A model generated the notes under the pieces. It was not told the DNA's origin. It did not search any database and saw only the letters and a list, made by a program, of their open reading frames with translations. Shown piece by piece: positions 1 through 6,810 of a stretch of DNA of 38,199 nt. Within the stretch, counting starts at the first letter, position 1; each line of letters begins with the position of its first letter. Source of the DNA: Sedimentisphaerales bacterium (lineage in GTDB: Bacteria > Planctomycetota > Phycisphaerae > Sedimentisphaerales > Anaerohalosphaeraceae); assembly GCA_016926155.1 (NCBI GenBank), contig JAFGPC010000002.1:1-38199 (forward strand), given 5' to 3'. A program made the translations under genes and the position numbers.

Positions 1-1
1 G

Positions 2-841
2 AAACTCGATCCGTCAAGCGGATACTTCTGGAGAGTTACTGCAACATATCCTGACAAAACATCTGCAGGACCCATATGGTTCTTCACTGTACGCGATTTA
101 TTGAGTGATATAAATGATGACTTGCTAGTAACCCTAGAAGATGTCAGCATGATTTCTGCTCAGTGGCTCAGTGATCAATTCGAAATCATCCCTGCCGATA
201 CTGAATATGTTTATGTAAATCAGGAGATCTGGGACACGGACCCCAATGGAACGGATCCCTATCTTGGGGATTACGATGCCTACGTTACGCCGGGTGGACC
301 ATGGGGTACAAGTCTTTTATCCGTTAACACAAGCCCAACTCCGTCAGATGATCCAAACAACTTTAATCCCCCGAGCCAGACGCTCCTTTGGACGGCATGG
401 GGTGATGCAGGACAGCAACAGCTTTGTGGGCTTGTTTTCCCCGAAAGTGTAAACTTCAATGACTTTGACAGGTTCGGATTCTGGGTTTACCAGAATGATT
501 GTGACGGCAACATGGAATTCCGCCCAATCGAGGCAAGTACACTCAATCGGCCCTTTACAAAAACCGAGTGGGGTTTTGGTGTGAATAACGACCAATGGTA
601 TAGATACGAGTGGGAAATTGGTGCCCAGGCCTCAGCCAATATTTACAAAGTCGATATCTGGGTCGGTGACAATGAATTCACCATGGAATTCGGCAATTTC
701 TATCTGGTTAAAGATGGTGCCGAGGTTCCCATTTGTCTGAACAAGAACCTGATTATTGAAGACCTTAATTCAGATTGTATTATTGACCTGACAGACCTTT
801 CTATTCTGGTGGATGACTGGCTGCTTGATGCTTCCAACTAG
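2..841 (+). CDS. Secreted dockerin-type protein, C-terminal part (5' end outside window)
   Basis: The frame is open from base 2. A TTG at 101 could be taken as a start, but residues before it (around Y-F-W-R-V-T-A-T, then G-P-I-W-F-F-T-V) look like the end of a fibronectin-III-like domain as found in planctomycete surface proteins, so I read this as the 3' part of a longer gene. A dockerin-like calcium loop follows (DINDDLLVTLEDVSMISAQW). Next comes a ~170-residue domain rich in W, Y, D and N that resembles a beta-sandwich carbohydrate-binding module but is not one I can name. A second dockerin-like loop (DLNSDCIIDLTDLSILVDDW) stands directly before the stop. The two half-dockerins therefore flank the domain instead of being adjacent. 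Role inferred: extracellular glycan binding or cell-surface assembly. A strong terminator follows. Confidence 0.8.
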   Translation, partial: KLDPSSGYFWRVTATYPDKTSAGPIWFFTVRDLLSDINDDLLVTLEDVSMISAQWLSDQFEIIPADTEYVYVNQEIWDTDPNGTDPYLGDYDAYVTPGGPWGTSLLSVNTSPTPSDDPNNFNPPSQTLLWTAWGDAGQQQLCGLVFPESVNFNDFDRFGFWVYQNDCDGNMEFRPIEASTLNRPFTKTEWGFGVNNDQWYRYEWEIGAQASANIYKVDIWVGDNEFTMEFGNFYLVKDGAEVPICLNKNLIIEDLNSDCIIDLTDLSILVDDWLLDASN

Positions 842-877
842 CTGAACGGTTGTTTTTACCATGGTATTGTTTAATGG

Positions 878-909
878 CCGGGGCATCTTTGGATGCCCCG
901 GTTTTTATT
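878..909 (+). terminator. Rho-independent terminator
   Basis: A perfect 10-bp stem (CCGGGGCATC / GATGCCCCGG, 878-887 and 892-901) has a 4-base TTTG loop and is followed by a TTTTTATT run. It lies 37 bases after the stop of the dockerin-type gene and should end that transcript. Confidence 0.93.
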
Positions 910-910
910 A

Positions 911-1221
911 TTTAATATTAGAGTAGGTATAGGCCTATATTATGGAGAAGGTGGTAGGAATAAATGTTAGGACGGGATACTGACTTGAAAGGACTAGAAC
1001 GACTGTAGTGCGATAAGTCTGCTCCTCGTCCTCTAACTTTTCATCCCTTATTTCCTCACTTGTCTGTCGAGCAGTCCTACTCCTTCTACGGTATCCCTCT
1101 GCCCCTCTTAGGGGAAAAGGCAGTACAAATATTATTGATACTGTAATGAACTTTTTGTAACTTTTTAGAATGGCTTGCGTCTTGAAACAGCGGAAACTGT
1201 TCTAAAAAAGAAAGGCCAACG
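911..1221. other. Intergenic stretch with imperfect long inverted repeat
   Basis: I see no gene here. The stretch holds a 12-bp perfect palindrome TATAGGCCTATA (928-939). It also has an interrupted long-range inverted repeat: GGGATAC 974-980 with GTATCCC 1091-1097, AGGACT 990-995 with AGTCCT 1073-1078, and CGAC 1000-1003 with GTCG 1066-1069. A small hairpin CCCCT-ctt-AGGGG lies at 1102-1114. The nested arms could fold as a structured RNA or be the decayed remains of a palindromic element. Neither is proven. Confidence 0.4.
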
Positions 1222-1464
1222 ATGAAGAAGAATCCCGTAAGAATGGTTGGTTTCATGTTGATCTTGTTGAGTGTGTTGCTGTTACTGCTCGTTATTAGTG
1301 GTATTTTTGATGGGGACGAAGAAAATATGTTCATTTTTTCAGTTCTTTTCCTTCAAATGTCAATGTCGTTTGTTTACACGGCTTTCAAGCACCAGCAAAA
1401 ACGAATCGATATGCTTGAAGAGCAATTGAACAAGCAGTGCCTACAGGAGAATTCAAGGAACTAA
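1222..1464 (+). CDS. Small two-helix membrane protein with charged tail
   Basis: Eighty residues. Two hydrophobic segments (about 8-28 and 36-54) are separated by an acidic loop (DGDEEN), and a charged amphipathic tail (KHQQKRIDMLEEQL) could form a short coiled coil. I do not recognise the family. AAAGG about 7 bases before the ATG may serve as a weak ribosome binding site. It is a single-gene unit between a terminator upstream and a 320-base gap downstream. The membrane-protein look and sensible hydrophobic pattern make it likelier real than chance, but there is no homology argument. Confidence 0.55.
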   Translation: MKKNPVRMVGFMLILLSVLLLLLVISGIFDGDEENMFIFSVLFLQMSMSFVYTAFKHQQKRIDMLEEQLNKQCLQENSRN

Positions 1465-1506
1465 ACTATAAAGAGTGGGGAGGCGGCTGAAAGAACTTCT
1501 ATTTTC

Positions 1507-1534
1507 TTGCTTTTTTTTGAAAAATTGATATAAT
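1507..1534 (+). promoter_or_regulatory. Candidate sigma70-like promoter upstream of the mosaic surface protein
   Basis: TTGCTT (1507-1512) and TATAAT (1529-1534) are 16 bases apart. The gene starts at 1785, which would leave a leader of about 240 bases. That leader contains an inverted repeat TCCCGT / ACGGGA (1628-1633 and 1659-1664) and a tandem CCATGAG near 1718-1733. I see no other content in the 320-base gap 1465-1784. Confidence 0.4.
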
Positions 1535-1784
1535 TGTCCTTGAATAGATTAATAAGGTTCCGTCTGAGTAGAGTTCTGGAGAAAATGTGTCGTTTTGCAT
1601 TTCCATAGTGGGTTTCTGCCTGCCGTCTCCCGTTGGATTTATTTCTAAGGGATTATTGACGGGAATGATCACTCGATTCGTAACTTGATCTTATGATGCA
1701 TTTGAATCCATAGAATGCCATGAGTTCCATGAGCAGATTAGCTACAGTAATTAAAGGCATTTTTAATTTTTGATAGGATACAGG

Positions 1785-4457
1785 ATGAATAAAAGCACAA
1801 TCATTTTATTTGTTCTCGCTTTGTTTTGTTCTGAAATGGCTATCGCGGATTTGGCAATTACCGAAATCATGAGCAGCAGCTCTATAAGCGGTATAAACGG
1901 TGACTGGTGGGAATTGACGAACACCGGCTTGGTATCTGTCGATTTAACGGGCTATTCGTGGGACGATGAACACCAACGTATCGGACAAAATATATTCGGT
2001 GCGATTACCATTGGCCCGGGTGAATCCATTATCATTCTTGATGAAGCCCCTGATGGAAGCGTGGAAGAGTGGAGAAATCTCTGGTCAATAGGAGCAGAGG
2101 CAGGTGTTTATGGTAATGATTATCCCTCCTTTTATTTTTCAAGTCTTGGCAACGGTGACGGCGTTTACCTCTACGATCCAGATGACAACTTAGTTACTTC
2201 AGTTACGTACACGAGCCATACCAATGGTTTCTCGAACCAATGGGACACGGATGGGACATTTCTGGGTCTTAGTGTATTCGGCGAAAATGGCGCCTATTAC
2301 TCATTACTCGGCAGTCCTGATGTAGGTTCTCCGGGGATTGCGGTACACGTACAGACCCCATGCACGACGTTAGCCGGCATGGTCTACTGGACCGATAAAG
2401 ACGCGTCGAAAATCCAGCGGGCAAACCCCAACTGCAACTCTGTTGAAGACATACTCACCGCCGCCGACGGCCTAAGTGATCCGCGAGGACTGGCAATCAA
2501 TCTTTCAAACAAAAAAATCTACTGGGCAGACAACGGCACCGATAAAATCCAATGCGCCAACCTAGATGGCTCAAATATTCAGGACCTCGTTATGGGCCTG
2601 TCCTATCCGGCCGACATCGCCCTGGACATCACCGCCGGTAAAATCTACTGGGCAGACCGCGACCTTGGTAAAATCCAACGCATAAACATTGACGGCACCG
2701 GATCAATTGAAGACGTAATCAGCGGCCTGGCTCAGCCATACTACCTGACACTTGACACGGTTAATGATAAGATTTACTGGAGTGATTTTGATAGCCCGGT
2801 CATCCACAGAGCCAATCTTGATGGCACAGCAATCGAAGATTTTATTACCGGCCTTGACCGAGCCCGAGATGTCGCAATAAACCCCAACGACGGAAAAATT
2901 TACTTCTGTGACCGCGACTCCTCAAGCGTCCAGCGTGCAAACCTCGACGGCACAAACATCAAATCCCTCTTTGGATATGCTGATGGACTGGGACGACCGC
3001 ACGGTATCACACTCGACATCGCTGCTGGAAAAATGATCTTTACCGACACAGACGCCTCTACGGTCTATATCGCAAACATGGACGGTACCGGCTCGCTGAG
3101 TCCACTTGCAACAGGATTAAACGGCCCATGGGGCATTGACGCTATTTCAACAAGAAAAATCATACACGTCGACGCAGACGCGCCCGGCCCTGTCCATGAC
3201 GGCTTGAACTGGAACGATGCGTATTTGTATCTCCAGGATGCCCTGGACGCTGCAAATCCTGACGACGAAATCCGCGTCGCACATGGCACCTATACGCCGG
3301 ATACCGATACTGCCAATCCAACCGGCACCAGTGACCGCCATGCCGCGTTCATGCTCAAAAAGGAGGTTGCCGTCATTGGTGGCTTTGCGGGCCATGGCCG
3401 ACCCAACCCGGACGAGCGTAATATCGAAGCACACAAAACCATACTCAGCGGCGACCTGGCAGGAAATGATACGGCAATTACATTAGCAGACTTAGAACTT
3501 GACGCGAACCGTGATGAAAACAGCCTGCACGTAGTCAAGGCCCTTGATATCTATGACAACTCAGTTCTGGACGGCTTCACCATCACGGCCGGACACGCTG
3601 ATTCCGACGATTTTGTCAATTTTTTCGCCGGCAACGTTGGCGGTGGAATTGCGATCAGATCACGTGATCTTCCATGCAGTCCAACGATTATCAACTGCAC
3701 GTTTTTATACAACTATGCCAGCCAAAATGCGCCCGCACTATACAATAACGGACACGGCGTCCAATGCGATCCGACAATAATAAACTGCGTATTCATCGGC
3801 AATGCGGCCGGAAATCTCTATGAAGCAGGCTGTATGGCCAACAATGGAGCCAATCCAATCGTGTCAAACTGCACCTTTAGCTCCAACAGACCGCTGGCAA
3901 TGTCTAATATGGTTTCCGCCCCTGAGACCTGTATACCTGTCATCACAAACTGTATCTTCTTTAACAGCACCGGTGTTCTTCCCTCGGCCCCGCAGGGACA
4001 CATTTTCAACATGGAAGCAACACCGATCATCAATTACAGCTGCCTCCATGAAGAGACCGTCACAGGCGGCACCGGTAATATCTCAGGCAATCCACAATTC
4101 GTAGATGCTGATGGCCCCGATAACATACCAGGCACTGAAGACGATGACCTTCATCTTTCTGAAAACTCACCCTGTGTCAACACAGGAGATAACGTGGCAA
4201 TCGTAACTGTGTCCACTGATCTGGCCGGGTACCCGCGAATCATCAACAACACCGTGGACATGGGGCCGTACGAACGACAGCCGGAGCCATCGGCAGACTT
4301 CAATGGTGACTCGGTCGTGAATTTACGTGATTTTTCCATACTGGCACAGGAATGGCTACAAACTGGTAAGTTGCTTAAGACGGACTTAATAGATGATGAT
4401 ATAATTAATGAGTTAGATCTTTTGGATTTCGTTGAGCTATGGCTCACGTCTCATTAG
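1785..4457 (+). CDS. Large secreted mosaic protein: lamin-tail, six-blade YWTD propeller, beta-helix, dockerin
   Basis: ATG 1785 is chosen over an in-frame TTG at 1770 because AGGATACAGG precedes it and a clean signal peptide follows (MNKSTIILFVLALFCSEMAIA). Domains in order: a lamin-tail-type domain (about 22-145, beginning LAITEIMSSSS with DWWELTNTG); six repeats of about 43 residues of the K-I-Y-W-[AST]-D...N-[LI]-D-G type (about 200-450), the number needed to close a YWTD beta-propeller; a right-handed beta-helix / polymorphic-outer-membrane-type region (about 460-830, starting HVDADAPGPVHDGLNW); and two C-terminal dockerin-like loops (DFNGDSVVNLRDFSILAQEW and a more diverged one ending ELWL). 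The parts are known as adhesion or binding modules; cell-surface display or secretion is inferred. The last ~90 bases are visibly richer in A+T than the propeller, suggesting module shuffling. Confidence 0.9.
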   Translation: MNKSTIILFVLALFCSEMAIADLAITEIMSSSSISGINGDWWELTNTGLVSVDLTGYSWDDEHQRIGQNIFGAITIGPGESIIILDEAPDGSVEEWRNLWSIGAEAGVYGNDYPSFYFSSLGNGDGVYLYDPDDNLVTSVTYTSHTNGFSNQWDTDGTFLGLSVFGENGAYYSLLGSPDVGSPGIAVHVQTPCTTLAGMVYWTDKDASKIQRANPNCNSVEDILTAADGLSDPRGLAINLSNKKIYWADNGTDKIQCANLDGSNIQDLVMGLSYPADIALDITAGKIYWADRDLGKIQRINIDGTGSIEDVISGLAQPYYLTLDTVNDKIYWSDFDSPVIHRANLDGTAIEDFITGLDRARDVAINPNDGKIYFCDRDSSSVQRANLDGTNIKSLFGYADGLGRPHGITLDIAAGKMIFTDTDASTVYIANMDGTGSLSPLATGLNGPWGIDAISTRKIIHVDADAPGPVHDGLNWNDAYLYLQDALDAANPDDEIRVAHGTYTPDTDTANPTGTSDRHAAFMLKKEVAVIGGFAGHGRPNPDERNIEAHKTILSGDLAGNDTAITLADLELDANRDENSLHVVKALDIYDNSVLDGFTITAGHADSDDFVNFFAGNVGGGIAIRSRDLPCSPTIINCTFLYNYASQNAPALYNNGHGVQCDPTIINCVFIGNAAGNLYEAGCMANNGANPIVSNCTFSSNRPLAMSNMVSAPETCIPVITNCIFFNSTGVLPSAPQGHIFNMEATPIINYSCLHEETVTGGTGNISGNPQFVDADGPDNIPGTEDDDLHLSENSPCVNTGDNVAIVTVSTDLAGYPRIINNTVDMGPYERQPEPSADFNGDSVVNLRDFSILAQEWLQTGKLLKTDLIDDDIINELDLLDFVELWLTSH

Positions 4458-4479
4458 TCGTGTACTGACGCAACTATGA

Positions 4480-4665
4480 TCATCCACACCTTTGTTCGGC
4501 TACAGAATAGATTGTGTGGAATTTTACAGTCTCCATAGAAATTCTTCTGTCAAACGACAAAGCAAGAAAATTCTCTTGTGGGGTACCTTCGTGTTTTAGT
4601 TCATCAGGGCTTCTGAAGCCGAAGCGTTCATAATATTTAGGATCTCAAACCGAGACACAGATGTA
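4480..4665 (-). pseudogene. GNAT acetyltransferase remnant (C-terminal part only)
   Basis: Reading the minus strand from about 4644 to the stop at 4480-4482 gives DPKYYERFGFRSPDELKHEG, then a segment with PQENFLALSF and ETVKFH. This matches the C-terminal pattern of YhbS-type GNAT acetyltransferases (G-[DH]-P-x-Y-Y-x-R-F-G-F ... F-M-A-L-x-L ... V-x-[YF]-H). Just upstream, VSV is followed by an in-frame TGA where that family normally has L-G before D-P, as if three bases had been lost. All acetyl-CoA-binding N-terminal sequence is missing, and the fragment abuts the 3' end of the next remnant. Non-functional by inspection; the family call is from motif recognition. Confidence 0.65.
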
Positions 4666-4789
4666 TTAGAGATTTGGGTCAATCAAATACGTATTTTTAT
4701 CAAGATCTATCTGAATTTTTGTGCCGTCCGCATAGGAAGTCTCTTGTCTTCGATATTTGCCATCTAAAAATCTGTGGTTCGTCATTTCG
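4666..4789 (-). pseudogene. C-terminal remnant of a glycosidase-like protein
   Basis: The minus strand encodes TNHRFLDGKYRRQETSYADG, then KIQIDLDKNTYLI and a stop at 4666-4668. The pattern of an H-x-F-L element, a basic/polar turn, then x-E-T-x-Y-x-D-G-T and a short beta strand ending in Y resembles the last domain of several planctomycete glycosyl-hydrolase-like proteins. I cannot fix the exact family. To the right of about 4790 the same frame turns into antisense of the GH62 fragment, so the N-terminal part is lost. A GNAT remnant lies directly downstream. Confidence 0.5.
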
Positions 4790-5392
4790 ACCACAATGGA
4801 TATCAATGATCCGTCCTCATGGACGAAAGCCGCGCCAATCCTGAATGGCGGCAAGGACGATCCCCGTGAAGTAGGCGGCCTGGACTACTGGATTATCTGT
4901 GACGAGCAGCGAGCGTATCTGTTTTTAACAAGCCTCGACGGCAAGATGTGGCGATTATGGACAGACCTGAAGGACTTTCCACAAGGCTTTAATCACTGCG
5001 AACTGGCATTGCAGGCCAGAGTCTTCGAGGCCAGCCATATGTACAAACTTAAAGGGATGGATAAGTATCTCACCGTCATTGAGGAAAACGGTCGACGATA
5101 CTATAAAGCCTACATCGCCGATAGCCTTGACGGCATAGGGACGCCCATCGCCGACACGGCTGAGCATCCCTTCGCCGGATGGAAGAATGTTAAGCCCGCC
5201 CCGGGTGTCGAACCATGGACAGACAATATCAGTCACGGTGAACTTATTCGTGATGGATACGATCAAATGTTGATCGTCGATCCGGAGCATATTCGGTTCA
5301 TCTTCCAAGGCATGTGGGATAAAGATAAAGCCGGTAAAGCGCATGGTCAGTTCCAATGGCGAATCGGCATGTTAACACCGGCTAACAAGTAA
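4787..5392 (+). pseudogene. 5'-truncated GH62 alpha-L-arabinofuranosidase
   Basis: From STTMDINDPSSWTKAAPI onward the protein follows GH62: DYWIICDE, YLF...DGKMWR, FPQGF, FEASHMYKLKG, the Y-L-x-x-I-E-x-x-G-R-R-Y-Y element, NPFAG-like HPFAGW, WTDNISHGELIRDGYDQ, FIFQGM and a final W-R-I-G-M-L-T. The glutamate in FEASHMY (codon 5027-5029) corresponds to the family general acid. The first third of a normal ~300-residue GH62 domain is absent, including the blade carrying the general-base aspartate (usually K-D-P-S-x) and any signal peptide. The open frame does extend to a TTG at 4757, but those codons are antisense to the neighbouring minus-strand remnant. No ribosome binding site is seen at ATG 4796. 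Confidence 0.8.
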
Positions 5393-5776
5393 TGTCTCCG
5401 ATTGGGGAATCAGAAATCATTCGTATTCACTGGCTTAATCAATGCAAAATTGTGTGATCAAACAATTTCTTTGCCACTACCTCAGTTTTGGAAAAGTACC
5501 TCAAAAGATCAGATTACTTTCTCTCATAGCTCTTTACTTGATAACGACTTACAACAATTTTACACATCCGGAAAATCCCTATTTATAGCAACTTTTCGAT
5601 GAAAATTTAGGATATTTGAAGCGTTTCAATAAGGATAAGATCAATTGAGTCCGTAAAAATAGGAAATATAGGGGAAAATGGTTGATTTTATAGGGGGTGT
5701 TATGGTAGACTTCATTTATCTTGGAGACGCATTTTTCTAAGAATGTACTAGATTATGATAATTTGGAGGATAAGTG
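5393..5776. other. Gene-free stretch
   Basis: This is A+T-rich sequence between the GH62 relic and the PEP-CTERM gene. A 66-codon frame at 5402-5602 has no ribosome binding site and no recognisable protein character. I see no RNA gene or clear promoter. GGAGG at 5765-5769 belongs to the following gene. Confidence 0.5.
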
Positions 5777-6601
5777 ATGAAAAGAATTTTGATTGTAATG
5801 CTTGTTTCTGTAGGGATGCTGATTGCTGGTTCCACCAGTGCCGAACTTATCGGTTCGGATAGTTTTGATTATGCCGACGGTGCCATTGTGAACCAATATG
5901 ATGTGGATGACGGTTTAGGATTGACCGGCGGACAGGGTTGGGATTGGGACAATTTAAGTCAAATCCATACTGGCACCGTTTCGGACTGGGATAACGCATG
6001 GGGGACCGCTTATATTGAAAACCAGTCTCTTATTACCGATAATGGTGGCGCCCTTCGTCAATACAATGGGCCTTCAGAAATGTGGTATGAAGATCCAGAA
6101 ACAGATGAGCGAATCGGCGCTTTCAGAGGGGAAGGGTCCATTTATTATGGTGTTACAATGACTCCTCTAACAGACGGTGGCTGGTTTGGAATGAGCGGTT
6201 ACGACTTTCCTACGGAACGAGTTTTTTTGGGTATGCCCTGGCAAAGCGGTGTCTTTGGCGTTGAAGAATCCGGTGTCGGGAATGCTCTCAGCGATATTGC
6301 TGTCGTATTCGGCCAGTCGTATCGACTTGTTTCCGTCATTGATTTTGACGGAGATCAACTTCGTTTATGGATTGATCCGGATCAGTACGATTATGATAAT
6401 GGTGCCGGTGATAATACCTCGGATATACAGATTGATTATTTCGGGACAAACTGGAACACCGCCGTTCGACTGGCTTCCGGCGGAAAAACACAATGGGACA
6501 ATCTTGTAGTGGCTACTGATTTCGGCACAGCCGTTCCGGAACCGACAACCCTTGCTTTGTTTAGCTTGGGCGGACTGTTTCTGGCTCGCCGTAAAAAATA
6601 G
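5777..6601 (+). CDS. PEP-CTERM-sorted extracellular protein
   Basis: ATG 5777 is preferred to GTG 5774 because GGAGG (5765-5769) then has a 7-base spacing. The 274-residue product has an N-terminal signal peptide (MKRILIVMLVSVGMLIAGSTSAE), a ~225-residue beta-rich body with many W, D, G and Y, and a C-terminal sorting tail V-P-E-P-T-T, hydrophobic helix, then ARRKK. The body resembles the jelly-roll/LamG-like domains often seen in planctomycete PEP-CTERM proteins (opening S-D-S-F-D-Y-A-D-G), but no catalytic motif is visible. PEP-CTERM tails are recognised by an exosortase, which is not in this window. Single gene with its own terminator. Confidence 0.9.
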   Translation: MKRILIVMLVSVGMLIAGSTSAELIGSDSFDYADGAIVNQYDVDDGLGLTGGQGWDWDNLSQIHTGTVSDWDNAWGTAYIENQSLITDNGGALRQYNGPSEMWYEDPETDERIGAFRGEGSIYYGVTMTPLTDGGWFGMSGYDFPTERVFLGMPWQSGVFGVEESGVGNALSDIAVVFGQSYRLVSVIDFDGDQLRLWIDPDQYDYDNGAGDNTSDIQIDYFGTNWNTAVRLASGGKTQWDNLVVATDFGTAVPEPTTLALFSLGGLFLARRKK

Positions 6602-6634
6602 ATTCAGTTAGCATGCTGAATAGTTTTAGAATTC

Positions 6635-6668
6635 ATGGGCAGGCTTTCATGTCTGCCCATTTTTTTTC
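6635..6668 (+). terminator. Rho-independent terminator
   Basis: An 8-bp perfect stem ATGGGCAG / CTGCCCAT (6635-6642 and 6653-6660) with a 10-base loop is followed by eight T. It lies 34 bases after the PEP-CTERM gene stop. Confidence 0.92.
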
Positions 6669-6810
6669 ATGTTAACGACTTCAAAACAACGTGTTGTCCT
6701 ACGGAGGTCTACGATATAATGGAGGAAGCTTTTTTACAATCGGATGTTTTCATAAACCTTTATACGATTATAATTCGTGCTTGTTAAAAAAATATGCTCT
6801 GATTAATAAC

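Noticed and set aside
1086-1334. 82-codon minus-strand frame
   Set aside because: Antisense to the small membrane-protein gene, with no ribosome binding site; its hydrophobicity mirrors the opposite strand.
4757-4786. Possible true start of the GH62-like protein
   Set aside because: These codons do not resemble GH62 and are antisense to the C-terminal glycosidase-like remnant; no ribosome binding site is present.
5402-5602. 66-codon open frame
   Set aside because: No ribosome binding site, no hydrophobic or domain pattern, and it lies in A+T-rich spacer next to a pseudogene.
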